This document shows positions 18,072-26,490 of a stretch of 38,775 nt of DNA, piece by piece. The notes under the pieces are model-generated. The model was not told the DNA's origin. It did not search any database and saw only the letters and a list, made by a program, of their open reading frames with translations. The stretch comes from Candidatus Equimonas enterica (lineage in GTDB: Bacteria; Bacteroidota; Bacteroidia; Bacteroidales; Bacteroidaceae): NCBI GenBank assembly GCA_018066225.1, contig JAGHRU010000124.1, positions 1 to 38,775 of the forward strand. The letters run 5' to 3'. The number at the start of each line of letters is the position of its first letter. Within the stretch, counting starts at the first letter, position 1. The translations under genes and the position numbers were made by a program.

Positions 18072-19454
18072 CTATGCTTGCTGCTGCGTCATGCGGGCCT
18101 CTATGGCAGAGGTCATGGCAGCGCAGTAGTTGTCGGCATCGCCAGCCCCGATGAGGGCCAACACATCGAAGTCTTCGGCGGCGACCAGGGCCGGCAAGTC
18201 TTCTTTGTGCGCCATACGCTTGGGCATATCAGCGGGGAGCGCATCGTAGATGAGCCTTGCGCTCACCCCCTCAATAGGCTTTTCGCGCGCTGGATAGATA
18301 TCGAGCAGGATGACTTCGTCGAGATCAGCCAGAGCACTGGCGAAATCGCGGTAGAAATCGCGGGTGCGGGTGTAGAGATGGGGCTGGAAGATACCCGTCA
18401 GGCGACGGCCAGTATAGACCTCACGGAGCGAAGAGACCGACTGACGTATCTCGGCAGGATGGTGGGCATAGTCGGAGAGGAAGACGCGCTGCGGGGTCTT
18501 GATTTTGAAATCAAAGCGACGATCCACACCGCCAAAAGTGCGCATGGCACGGCGTATATCGTCGGGCGCAGCCCCGGCCAAGAGAGCGAGTGCCATCGCA
18601 GCAATGCCATTTTCGATATTAACGCTTACGGGCACCCCGAGCTCCACATCGCGGATGGGGGCGCACAGCGGAGAAATGAAATCGAAGACGATGCGTCCGT
18701 CACCGATGCGGATGTTCTCGGCATGGAAGTCGCCCTCCGTACGGCTGTAATCGTAGCGACGCACGCCCGCTTGCAAGCGTTCCTCCACGCGCAGGCCGCG
18801 ATGGATGATGAGTGCGCCGCCACTCTGCACAAGCGATGTGTAGTGAGCGAAACTTTCCAGATAAGCCTCTTCCGTGCCATAGATGTCGAGATGATCGGCA
18901 TCGGCGGAGGTGATGACAGTGGCATAGGGGCGGAGATGATGGAAGGAACGGTCAAACTCATCAGCCTCGATGACGACATAGGGGCTATGGTCGGAGAGCA
19001 GATAGTTGGTGCCATAGTTCTTGGCGATGCCGCCGAGGAAGGCGTTGCAGCCCACGGTGCTCTCATGGAGCAGATGAGCCGCCATAGCCGACGTAGAGGT
19101 CTTGCCGTGGGTACCAGCCACACAGAGGCCGCGCATCTCGCGTGTGAGCATACCGAGGATTTCGGCACGCTTGTGGAGATTGAAGCCGTGCGCTGTCAGC
19201 CACGCTTTCTCCCTGTGGTCGGCGGGAATGGCAGGCGTATAGACCACGAGGGTCTCACGCGGGTCACGGCAGGCCTCGGGGATGAGGTCGGGATTGTCCT
19301 CGAAGTGGAGGAGTGCGCCTTCGGCGATGAGGCGGTCGGTAAGAGCAGAAGGCGTACGGTCGTAGCCTGCCACGACAAGGCCTCGGGAGAGATAGTAGCG
19401 CACAAGGGCACTCATGCCGATGCCACCAGCACCAAGGAAATATACGGCTCGCAT
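18072..19454 (-). CDS. murC: UDP-N-acetylmuramate-L-alanine ligase
   Basis: MurC adds L-alanine to UDP-N-acetylmuramate with ATP, the first peptide step of cytoplasmic peptidoglycan precursor synthesis. The 460-residue product begins MRAVYFLGAGGIGMSALVRYYL, the Rossmann-like start of Mur ligases, has the ATP loop GTHGKTSTSA (114-123), the central VIEADEFDRSF and the C-terminal segment DYAHHPAEIRQSVSSLRE. The frame is open to 19829 upstream, but that part is an out-of-frame reading of murG, so the ATG at 19454 is chosen, 40 bases after the murG stop. It is the second gene of this part of the division cluster. Confidence 0.96.
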   Translation of the reverse strand: MRAVYFLGAGGIGMSALVRYYLSRGLVVAGYDRTPSALTDRLIAEGALLHFEDNPDLIPEACRDPRETLVVYTPAIPADHREKAWLTAHGFNLHKRAEILGMLTREMRGLCVAGTHGKTSTSAMAAHLLHESTVGCNAFLGGIAKNYGTNYLLSDHSPYVVIEADEFDRSFHHLRPYATVITSADADHLDIYGTEEAYLESFAHYTSLVQSGGALIIHRGLRVEERLQAGVRRYDYSRTEGDFHAENIRIGDGRIVFDFISPLCAPIRDVELGVPVSVNIENGIAAMALALLAGAAPDDIRRAMRTFGGVDRRFDFKIKTPQRVFLSDYAHHPAEIRQSVSSLREVYTGRRLTGIFQPHLYTRTRDFYRDFASALADLDEVILLDIYPAREKPIEGVSARLIYDALPADMPKRMAHKEDLPALVAAEDFDVLALIGAGDADNYCAAMTSAIEARMTQQQA

Positions 19455-19494
19455 AGGGATATTATAGTTTCGAGAAATGGGAAAGTACGGGAGG

Positions 19495-20631
19495 CTACGG
19501 CCTCTGGCATTGCGCCGCAAGTCGGATAACTTCGTCGGCGATATCGTTCGCAGCATTGGGCTTGGCCAGTTGCACCACATTGGCAGCAAGCGCAGCGAGG
19601 CGTGCGTCGTCGCGCACCAAGGTCTGGGCTTCGGCGATGAGCGTCGCCACGGCATCGCGGTCGGCGATGTGGACGGCCGCCTCTTTCTCCACCAATGCCA
19701 TGGCGTTGTGGGTCTGATGGTCTTCGGCCACATTGGGCGAAGGCACGAGGATAGCAGGCTTGCCGAGCAGGCAGAGTTCGCTGATGCTCGATGCGCCTGC
19801 ACGCGACACCACGAGGTCGGCAGCAGCATAGGCTGCTGGCATATCGGCGATGAAAGCCATCACTTTGAGATTGTCGGGGCAAGGCGTGTCGGCCAAACGC
19901 GAGCGGATGTAGTCGCTGTAATACTTGCCTGTCTGCCACACGAATTGCACATCGGGCTGCGCAGCGATGGCAGGCAAGGCTTTCAGCACACTCTCGTTGA
20001 GGGTACGCGCACCGAGGCTACCGCCGATGATGAGCACGATGCGGCGCTGCGGGTCGAGGCCGAAGGTCTGTGCCGCAGCCTCGCGCGATGGCGCACCTTC
20101 TATGAGGTTTTGGCGCACGGGATTGCCCGTGAGCATGATACGGTCAGCGGGGAAGAAACGCTGCATGTTGTCGTAGGCCACGCAGATGCGCTGGGCGCGT
20201 GAGGCAAGTTTGCGGTTGGTGACGCCAGCAAAACTATTTTGCTCTTGCAGCAGCGTCGGGATGCCCATACGGCCTGCGGCGTCGAGGGTCGCCGCACTCA
20301 CATAGCCGCCTACGCCCACTGCCACATCGGGGCGGAAGTCACGCACGATGCGGCGAGCGCGGAAGAGGCTGACGATATACTTGTAGCCCACACGGACATT
20401 GTGCCAGTTGAAGCGGTGAAACTTGCGGCTCATACCTTCGTTGAGCGGCAATGGGAGTATGCGGTAGCCAGCAGCGGGGACGCGCTGCATCTCCATGCGG
20501 CCTTCTGCACCGACAAAGAGGATGTCGGCATCGGGGCGCTTGGCCTTGATGGCATTGGCGATGCTGACGGCGGGGAAGATATGTCCGCCCGTACCACCGC
20601 CACTGATGATGACCTTCAAATTATTGCTCAT
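19495..20631 (-). CDS. murG: UDP-GlcNAc:lipid I N-acetylglucosaminyltransferase
   Basis: MurG turns lipid I into lipid II on the inner face of the cytoplasmic membrane. The 378-residue product has the glycine-rich acceptor loop ISGGGTGGHIFPAVSIANAI (9-28), GGYVSAATLDAAG, LQEQNSFAGVTNR and the donor-binding stretch VVSRAGASSISELCLLGKPAILVPSPNVAEDHQTHNAMALVEK, all as in GT28 MurG enzymes. In many Bacteroidetes murG follows ftsW and murD. Here it is the first gene of the cluster, with a promoter-like element about 50 bases upstream and the unrelated DUF3109 gene before it. Confidence 0.96.
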   Translation of the reverse strand: MSNNLKVIISGGGTGGHIFPAVSIANAIKAKRPDADILFVGAEGRMEMQRVPAAGYRILPLPLNEGMSRKFHRFNWHNVRVGYKYIVSLFRARRIVRDFRPDVAVGVGGYVSAATLDAAGRMGIPTLLQEQNSFAGVTNRKLASRAQRICVAYDNMQRFFPADRIMLTGNPVRQNLIEGAPSREAAAQTFGLDPQRRIVLIIGGSLGARTLNESVLKALPAIAAQPDVQFVWQTGKYYSDYIRSRLADTPCPDNLKVMAFIADMPAAYAAADLVVSRAGASSISELCLLGKPAILVPSPNVAEDHQTHNAMALVEKEAAVHIADRDAVATLIAEAQTLVRDDARLAALAANVVQLAKPNAANDIADEVIRLAAQCQRP

Positions 20632-20680
20632 ATATACGCACTTAAAGCCCCGTTGTGGGGGGCGTTGTTGTGTAGTCTCG

Positions 20681-20688
20681 CAAAATTA
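20681..20688 (-). promoter_or_regulatory. -7 box upstream of murG
   Basis: On the minus strand TAATTTTG, matching TAnnTTTG, 50 bases before the murG start. A -33 TTTG at the right distance was not found. It suggests that murG-murC-ftsQ-ftsA-ftsZ-ftsZ2 is its own transcript. Confidence 0.5.
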
Positions 20689-20780
20689 AGCATAATTTTC
20701 GGAAAAAGTCGTACCTACGGCCTATTTTTTCAAAAAAAATGTGCTTTCTACCTATTTTTCATCTCTCGGGTTGGCCGAGC

Positions 20781-21419
20781 CTATGTCTCGTCCGCCATTT
20801 TCTCCACCTCGGCTGCCACTTCGCCCAGCGAGGCATACCACGCCGCGCCGAAGCGGCGCGTCAGCGGCTCGCGCAGGAACTGCCAGACCTTGATGCCGCG
20901 CTCACGGCCACAGGCGACGGCACTCTGGCAGACCGCCCAGCGGTTGTAGTTGAGCCCTACCGTACCGTTGGCAAAACGCTTCTCACGCACGGGGTAGAGG
21001 AAGCAGGACATGGGCTTGGGACAATGGTCGAACTGCGGCAGACGGCCTTCGCGCCACGCCTTCTCTATGGCGCAGAGACAGACGGGGGAGGCATCGCTGG
21101 CCTGCTCGGGCAGACGGGCATAGCAGGTGAAGCAGCAGTCCTTGCCATCAACGATGCTGGTGACAAGGTCGCCCTCACGATCGATGTAGGCCACGCCCTG
21201 GCGGTTGAGCACGCCACGGGCACGCACCGCGAGGTCGTCCCACACCGTAGGCATCACCTCCTCTATCTCCGCGATTTCCTCGGGCGTAACAGGCGCACCA
21301 GCATCGCCTTCCACGCAGCACATACCCCCACAGCGCGTGAGGTCGCAGCAAAAGTATTCGGTCAGTATGTCGGGCGAGATGAGGACATCGCCCACTTGGA
21401 GTATGGGGAGTACGGACAT
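20781..21419 (-). CDS. DUF3109 family cysteine-rich protein
   Basis: A 212-residue cytoplasmic protein with the cysteine pattern of DUF3109, a family widespread in Bacteroidetes: CCDLTRCGGMCCVEGDAGAPVT near the N-terminus, DCCFTC in the middle, then CLCAIEKAW and HCPKPMSCFLYPV. The spacing suggests a bound metal or iron-sulfur cluster, as in the related YkgJ-type proteins, but no function has been established. ENDTEYFCCDL-type acidic start and the C-terminal WAVCQSAVACGRERGIKVWQFLREPLTRRFG are also family-like. It starts 18 bases after the stop of the small membrane-protein gene, so these two are probably cotranscribed. Confidence 0.88.
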   Translation of the reverse strand: MSVLPILQVGDVLISPDILTEYFCCDLTRCGGMCCVEGDAGAPVTPEEIAEIEEVMPTVWDDLAVRARGVLNRQGVAYIDREGDLVTSIVDGKDCCFTCYARLPEQASDASPVCLCAIEKAWREGRLPQFDHCPKPMSCFLYPVREKRFANGTVGLNYNRWAVCQSAVACGRERGIKVWQFLREPLTRRFGAAWYASLGEVAAEVEKMADET

Positions 21420-21437
21420 AATGATATAAGATAGTGG

Positions 21438-21689
21438 TCAGGAGCGAGCGTGATAGCACGCCAGAAACGCCCAAGCCAAGAAGAGGAAAAACACAAGCAG
21501 CGAGCTGCTGCTGACCATCAGACACAAAGTGACAACGCAGCAAGCGTGGGTCAGACGCAGCGCGCGCATCGGGCTGACGGGCTCTTCTATCAAATCGCTA
21601 TACAGAGCAGCGAGGCTAACGAGCCATGGCGCAGCGACAAGACGCTCACGAAGGTTGAGGCAACGGCGGAGGGTAGTTTGAGTAGTCAT
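21438..21689 (-). CDS. small membrane protein, unknown
   Basis: An 83-residue protein from the ATG at 21689 (an ATG at 21713 would add eight residues but places the start at the promoter-like element). The first half is soluble (TLRRCLNLRERLVAAPWLVSLAALYSDLIEEPVSPMRAL). The second half is strongly hydrophobic (CCVVTLCLMVSSSSLLVFFLFLAWAFLACY) and could form one long or two short membrane segments. Nothing in it is recognised. It is judged real because it fills the gap before the DUF3109 gene closely and has hydrophobic codons in a coherent block. Confidence 0.55.
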   Translation of the reverse strand: MTTQTTLRRCLNLRERLVAAPWLVSLAALYSDLIEEPVSPMRALRLTHACCVVTLCLMVSSSSLLVFFLFLAWAFLACYHARS

Positions 21690-21717
21690 AGCGTAAATTT
21701 TTATTAGTTTCACGCTG

Positions 21718-21753
21718 CAAAGTTGCGACTATTCTGTGACAGCGGCTGTCACA
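21718..21753 (-). promoter_or_regulatory. promoter-like element with an operator-like palindrome
   Basis: On the minus strand CAACTTTG (21718-21725) is a one-mismatch -7 box upstream of the small membrane-protein gene. Just upstream lies the perfect palindrome TGTGACAGCGGCTGTCACA (21735-21753), 8-bp arms around CGG, which would cover the -33 region. This is the arrangement of an operator. It resembles a CRP-type TGTGA...TCACA site, but the centre is 9 bases rather than 6. Confidence 0.5.
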
Positions 21754-21812
21754 ACCGCGTCTCGGTGTGTTAAAATATGTTATAATTACGCTTTTTCGGC
21801 ATTTTCGGCGCG

Positions 21813-22238
21813 TCAGTGGCGCAAAGCCGGTGCTGTCAGCAGGGCTTTGTCCTCGGCAGCAGCCATGATGGCACGCTCACCGGGGCCTTTGTCGTTGATG
21901 CCGCAGAGGTGGAGGATGCCGTGGATGATGACGCGACGGAGTTCGTCGTCATACGTCTTGCCGTACTGCTCAGCGTTGCTCCTCACGGTGTCGAGGCTGA
22001 TGAAGAGGTCGCCACTGATAAGGTCGTCTTCGCAGTAATCGAAGGTGATGATATCGGTATAGTAATCGTGCTGCAAGTAGGTGCGATTGACGTCGAGGAT
22101 TTTGGCGTCATCGCAGAAGATATAAGCGATGTCGCCCACCCGCTTGCCGTAGGAAGCCGCGACGGCACGCACCCACGCGCTCACCGCACGACGCGGCAGC
22201 GAAGGCACGCGGACATTGACGGCGTTGTAGGAAATCAT
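21813..22238 (-). CDS. ybeY: endoribonuclease YbeY (rRNA maturation factor)
   Basis: YbeY is a metal-dependent endoribonuclease involved in 16S rRNA 3' end maturation and ribosome quality control. The 141-residue product has YIFCDDAKILDVNRTYLQHDYYTDIITFDY and the metal motif HGILHLCGINDKG. The Bacteroidetes form of the motif, with DK in place of the third histidine position, is seen here rather than the HGxLHLxGxDH of E. coli. The start is the ATG at 22238 (MISYNAVNVRVP); the frame extends upstream only into a repeat array. It lies 150 bases after ruvB, separated by that array. Confidence 0.92.
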   Translation of the reverse strand: MISYNAVNVRVPSLPRRAVSAWVRAVAASYGKRVGDIAYIFCDDAKILDVNRTYLQHDYYTDIITFDYCEDDLISGDLFISLDTVRSNAEQYGKTYDDELRRVIIHGILHLCGINDKGPGERAIMAAAEDKALLTAPALRH

Positions 22239-22299
22239 AGGAGAAGTTTTGTGGCGTTGTAAATACTTGAAAATAAGATTCGTAGGACGGCTTTCACGA

Positions 22300-22353
22300 C
22301 AAGGGCAGACCGTGCAAACCATCTGCGCAGACCGTGCGAACTATCTGCGCAGA
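22300..22353. repeat. periodic array 4: three units at 22-bp pitch
   Basis: CAAGGGCAGA (22300), TCTGCGCAGA (22322) and TCTGCGCAGA (22344), with 12-base spacers. The first unit is preceded by ACGA. The first two repeats of unit plus spacer share CAGACCGTGC and AAC-ATCTGCG, so the array also looks like a 22-bp tandem duplication. The last unit sits in the perfect 20-bp palindrome AACTATCTGCGCAGATAGTT (22339-22358). It lies between the ruvB stop and the ybeY start. Confidence 0.82.
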
Positions 22354-22387
22354 TAGTTTTGCGTGCTTCACCAGAGCGTGGCGCGCG

Positions 22388-23437
22388 CTATTGCACATCC
22401 CAGAAAGTGGCCTGCCCCGTCTCGCCGCTGCCGCCGTAGGGATTGCGGCCAAGGTGTCGGTAAGCCAGTTCGGTGACTTCGCGGCCTCGGGGCGTGCGGC
22501 GTATGAAGCCCTGCTGGATGAGGAAGGGCTCATAGACCTCCTCCACCGTACCCGCATCTTCGCCGATGGCCGTAGCGATGGTCGTAACACCGACAGGGCC
22601 ACCCTTAAACTTATCGATGATGGTGAGCAGGAGTTTGTTGTCTATTTCGTCCAGCCCGTAGCGGTCGATGTTGAGGGCTTCGAGGGCGTAGCGCGCGATG
22701 TCGAGATCCACGCTACCGTTGCCCTTGACCTGCGCAAAGTCGCGCACACGGCGCAAGAGGGCTTTGGCGATACGCGGCGTACCGCGTGAGCGACGCGCTA
22801 TCTCGCCCGCAGCATGGGCATCGATGGCGACGCCAAGGATGCGCGCCGAGCGCTCCACGATGGTCTGCAAGGTGTCAGCATCGTAGTATTCGAGGTGCAT
22901 ATTGATGCCGAAACGCGCACGCAGCGGCGCGGTCAGCAGACCAGAGCGCGTCGTCGCCCCCACGAGGGTGAAAGGCGCAAGGTCTATCTGTATGCTACGC
23001 GCAGCAGGGCCTTTGTCGATCATGATGTCGATGCGATAGTCCTCCATGGCCGAGTAGAGATATTCCTCCACCACGGGCGAGAGGCGGTGTATCTCGTCGA
23101 TGAAGAGCACGTCGTTCTTCTCGAGGCTGGTCAGCAAGCCAGCAAGGTCGCCGGGCTTGTCGAGCACAGGGCCCGAAGTGAGTTTGAAGCCCACGCCGAG
23201 TTCGTTGGCGATGATGTTGGAGAGCGTTGTCTTACCCAGTCCGGGAGGGCCGTGGAGCAAGGTGTGGTCAAGGGGCTCACCACGCAGACGCGCTGCCTCG
23301 ACGAAGACACGCAGGTTTTCGACCACCTTATGCTGCCCCGTGAAGTCGCCGAAAGAGAGCGGGCGCAACGCATTCTCCACATCACGCTCACGGGCGGAGG
23401 GCGCTTGCTGCTGGCTGCGAATGTCAAAGGTATCCAT
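22388..23437 (-). CDS. ruvB: Holliday junction helicase RuvB
   Basis: RuvB is the hexameric AAA+ motor that, with RuvA, drives branch migration of Holliday junctions. The 349-residue product has LRPLSFGDFTGQHKVVENL, Walker A GPPGLGKTT (63-71), Walker B LFIDEIHRLSPVVEEYLYSAMED, sensor segment LVGATTRSGLLTAPLRARFG and the C-terminal winged-helix part ending YEPFLIQQGFIRRTPRGREVTELAYRHLG. All catalytic motifs are intact. It is alone; ruvA and ruvC are not in the window. The M16 protease terminator lies directly upstream. Confidence 0.97.
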   Translation of the reverse strand: MDTFDIRSQQQAPSARERDVENALRPLSFGDFTGQHKVVENLRVFVEAARLRGEPLDHTLLHGPPGLGKTTLSNIIANELGVGFKLTSGPVLDKPGDLAGLLTSLEKNDVLFIDEIHRLSPVVEEYLYSAMEDYRIDIMIDKGPAARSIQIDLAPFTLVGATTRSGLLTAPLRARFGINMHLEYYDADTLQTIVERSARILGVAIDAHAAGEIARRSRGTPRIAKALLRRVRDFAQVKGNGSVDLDIARYALEALNIDRYGLDEIDNKLLLTIIDKFKGGPVGVTTIATAIGEDAGTVEEVYEPFLIQQGFIRRTPRGREVTELAYRHLGRNPYGGSGETGQATFWDVQ

Positions 23438-23459
23438 AACTTGTCAGTCGTAAATTACT

Positions 23460-23497
23460 AAAAACCTCCCCCCACGAGTATGGCTCACAGGGGGAGG
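23460..23497 (-). terminator. intrinsic terminator of the M16 protease gene
   Basis: CCTCCCCC (23465-23472) pairs with GGGGGAGG (23490-23497). On the minus strand the stem is followed by TTTTT. It lies 25 bases past the protease stop and just before ruvB. Confidence 0.85.
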
Positions 23498-23521
23498 CGT
23501 ATGTGTGTCGGTGCTCAGGAC

Positions 23522-26365
23522 TTACTCGGTGAAGTCAGCAGGGAGCATCGTGATGATAGCACGGTTCTTGTCGCGGAGCATGATGTTATTGACGAAAGCC
23601 TGAATGTCTTCGGAGGTCACGCCTTCGAGGGCTTCAAGATAGCCAGCCTGTGCATCGCGACCCCAGAGGATTTGATTCTGGATGAGGCCATGCCAGTAGC
23701 CGTTCTTGCGCAGACCGTCGTTGTAGTCCTTGACGGCGAACTCACGCCACTTGCCAAGTTCCTCAGCGGTAACACCACCTTCGGCAATCTCGCGGATACC
23801 GACCTCCATGAGATAGAGGGCGCTGTCCATCTTGGCAGGCTGCACGGGGCAGTAGATCTGCATCAAGTACTCGGGGTGGAAACCGCCACGCACGGCACCG
23901 TTGGCACCTACGCTGTACGACATACCACCTTCCTCACGAATGGATTTGAGGTAACGCTGCGAGAGGATTTCGCCGAGAGCGTCGAGGATGACGCGGTTCT
24001 TGGCATTCCACGCGATGTCGCCGTGCCAGAACTGTACGATGTTGGCCTGCGGCGTTTCCATGCTACGGACGAAGCGGTTTTGGATGTCACCATTTGCATA
24101 GCGGATGTTGAGGTCGGTGAACTCTTCACGCTGCTTCACACCGGGGAGCGTAGCGATGTACTGCTCGGTGAACAAGCGGAGGCTATCGACATTGATTGCA
24201 CCAGTGAAGATGAAGTCGAAGTCACCTGCGCTCTGGAAGCGGGTGCTGTAAAGGTTCTTCATATTCTCATAGCTCAACTTGTCGAGGTCAGCCACCTTCT
24301 TCACTTCCACCTTGCGGGGGTGGTGGTTCCAGATGGTCTGCTGGATGGAATCTTGGAAGGCTACTTGAGGATTCTTCTCAGCGTTTTCGAGCGCAGTGCG
24401 CATCATGCTGATGAGGTTGTTGTAAGCCTCGGGATCATCCATCGGCTTCTGGAAGTGGAGATAGGTGAGCTCGAAGAGCGTACGGAGGTCCTTGGGCGTG
24501 CTGTGGCCAGAGAGCGACTCGGTGTTGTCGTCGATGCTGGGCGATACACCGGCTTGCTTACCAGCGAGTTTCTTCTGGAGTTCGTTGCTCTTGAAGTTAC
24601 CCTTACCCGTCATAGAGATGACTGCGTCGGTCATGCTGGCATCGAGCAGGTCGTTCTGGGCAATCTTGGAGAGACCACCCTTGGAAATAGCCGTCATAGC
24701 AATTTCGGTGTCCGAGAAGTCGGTGACCTTATAGAATACGCGAGCACCGTTCTTCAGCGTCCAGCAAGTGTAGCCAAACTCGGCAGCACTTTCGCTCTGT
24801 ATCTTTTGCTTCTTGGGGAGTTTCTTGATGAGGGGCTCGTTCTTCACGTTATCGACAAAGCCTTCGAGTTTCGCGCTCTTGGCAGCAGCGATAGCAGCCT
24901 TGAAGTCGTCAACGGTAGGCAGTACATAGTCATCCTTTTCGGGGAACATACAGAAGACCACGAAGTTCTTGTCGGTGCTGGCCGTGAGTTGCTTGAAGAC
25001 TTGGTTGTAAGCCTCGGTGGGCAACTGCTGTGCCATCATCTTGTAGGTCTGGAACTCGGTCTCGAGATCGGGGATGTAGTCACCTTCGAGGAAGTGGCGT
25101 ACATACTGCTGCACATAGAACTCGTTGTCGTGCTTGTTGCGGTTCTCGTAGAGACGCTCCATGCGGCTGACAGCATTATCACGCGCACGGCCAATCTCGC
25201 TCTCGGTGAAGCCGAACTGACGCGCACGCTCCACTTCTTCCATTACCATCTGCACGGCAGCCTTTTCCTGACCGGGCTTGGGAACGATATACACACTAAA
25301 TGCGTCGCAAGTCTTGGAGAAGAGATACTTGCCATAGCCAGAGCCTGCACCAACGAAAGGACAGTCGGCCTTCTTGGAGAGGTCGTCGAGACGCTCGTCG
25401 AGGACAGAGGAGCCGAAGCCTTCGAGCATATCCATCTGCATCTTAATAGGCGTGCCGCGATACTCCATGGGGAGCGTCGTTTCGGGTGTCTTAAACATGA
25501 GCTGGATGATGCCTTGCTGCTGCTCCTTATCCTTGTCGATGACGTAGATAGCTTCTTCATTGTCGGGCACGGGATAGAGTTCGTACTGGGCAGGATTTTC
25601 GGGCATCTCGATGCTGGAGAACATCTCCTTAATCTTGGCTTCTACATAGTCCACGTCGATGTCACCGACTACGACCAGACCTTGGAGATCGGGACGGTAC
25701 CACTTCTCGTAGTATGCACGGAGGAACTCGGGGGTGAAGTTATCGATGACTTCCATCAAGCCGATAGGCATGCGGTTGCCATACTTGGAGCCAGGATAGA
25801 TAGTAGGCAGGTTGCGCTCCATGATGCGCATGCTGGCACTGCTACGCATACGCCACTCTTCGTGGATGACGCCGCGCTCCTTGTCTATCTCTGCGGGCTC
25901 GAGCAGCAGGTCGTTGCTCCAGTCGTGGAGGATGAGCAAGCACTTATCGATGTTGCTCTGCGTCGTGGTGGGCACGTCGTTGATGTTATAGACCGTCTCA
26001 TCGGTAGAGGTGTAAGCGTTGAGGTTAGCACCAAACTTCACGCCGATGCTTTCGCAGAACTCCACGACACCATTGCCAGGGAAGTTCTTTGTGCCGTTGA
26101 AGCACATGTGTTCGAGGAAGTGGGCGAGACCACGCTGGGAGTCTTCTTCCTGCACCGAGCCCACCTTCTGTGCGATGTAGAAGTTCGCACGTTCCTTGGG
26201 CTCCTCATTGTGACGGATGTAGTAAGTCATGCCATTGGGCAACTTACCATAGCGGATGGCGGGGTCCATAGGGAACTGGGGCACCTCGGGCATTTGTGCA
26301 AATGCGGGCATACCAGCCAAGATGGCAACCACCAAGAGCATGAGGGTCTTGAAATGTTTCATCAT
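23522..26365 (-). CDS. secreted M16 family zinc metalloprotease
   Basis: M16 proteases are two-domain, clam-shaped zinc enzymes that degrade peptides. The 947-residue product has a signal peptide (MMKHFKTLMLLVVAILAGMPAFAQ), so it acts in the periplasm or outside. The inverted zinc site is HFLEH (H82, E85, H86), with the distal glutamate expected in the segment ENNDLLLEP-like LLEPAEIDKERGVIHEEWRMR. LPNGMTYYIRHNEEPKERA and SVQEEDSQRGLAHFLEHMCFNGTKNFPG are typical of PqqL-like members. The second half is the inactive M16C-like partner domain, giving the full length of the family. It is separated from dsbD by 125 bases and ends at a strong terminator. Confidence 0.93.
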   Translation of the reverse strand: MMKHFKTLMLLVVAILAGMPAFAQMPEVPQFPMDPAIRYGKLPNGMTYYIRHNEEPKERANFYIAQKVGSVQEEDSQRGLAHFLEHMCFNGTKNFPGNGVVEFCESIGVKFGANLNAYTSTDETVYNINDVPTTTQSNIDKCLLILHDWSNDLLLEPAEIDKERGVIHEEWRMRSSASMRIMERNLPTIYPGSKYGNRMPIGLMEVIDNFTPEFLRAYYEKWYRPDLQGLVVVGDIDVDYVEAKIKEMFSSIEMPENPAQYELYPVPDNEEAIYVIDKDKEQQQGIIQLMFKTPETTLPMEYRGTPIKMQMDMLEGFGSSVLDERLDDLSKKADCPFVGAGSGYGKYLFSKTCDAFSVYIVPKPGQEKAAVQMVMEEVERARQFGFTESEIGRARDNAVSRMERLYENRNKHDNEFYVQQYVRHFLEGDYIPDLETEFQTYKMMAQQLPTEAYNQVFKQLTASTDKNFVVFCMFPEKDDYVLPTVDDFKAAIAAAKSAKLEGFVDNVKNEPLIKKLPKKQKIQSESAAEFGYTCWTLKNGARVFYKVTDFSDTEIAMTAISKGGLSKIAQNDLLDASMTDAVISMTGKGNFKSNELQKKLAGKQAGVSPSIDDNTESLSGHSTPKDLRTLFELTYLHFQKPMDDPEAYNNLISMMRTALENAEKNPQVAFQDSIQQTIWNHHPRKVEVKKVADLDKLSYENMKNLYSTRFQSAGDFDFIFTGAINVDSLRLFTEQYIATLPGVKQREEFTDLNIRYANGDIQNRFVRSMETPQANIVQFWHGDIAWNAKNRVILDALGEILSQRYLKSIREEGGMSYSVGANGAVRGGFHPEYLMQIYCPVQPAKMDSALYLMEVGIREIAEGGVTAEELGKWREFAVKDYNDGLRKNGYWHGLIQNQILWGRDAQAGYLEALEGVTSEDIQAFVNNIMLRDKNRAIITMLPADFTE

Positions 26366-26410
26366 GATTGTTGTAGTATGAATTGTTTGTTGATATTGTT
26401 GAGAGTAGGC

Positions 26411-26440
26411 GCAAGAGCCACCCGTGGCGAGGGCTCTTGC
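26411..26440. terminator. hairpin between dsbD and the M16 gene
   Basis: GCAAGAGCC (26411-26419) pairs perfectly with GGCTCTTGC (26432-26440). It lies 50 bases past the dsbD stop. No T-run follows on the minus strand, so it may be a transcript-end stabiliser rather than an efficient terminator. Confidence 0.5.
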
Positions 26441-26490
26441 TTTATGGGATTAGACGCAGCGAGAGCAGGATTTACTACACCGCTCACGGC

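Noticed and set aside
19455..19829. N-terminal extension of murC
   Set aside because: The extension is murG read in the wrong frame; Mur ligases begin at the GxGGIGMS segment, just after the ATG at 19454.
22239..22322. N-terminal extension of ybeY
   Set aside because: It would translate repeat units and adds nothing conserved; the ATG at 22238 fits the family.
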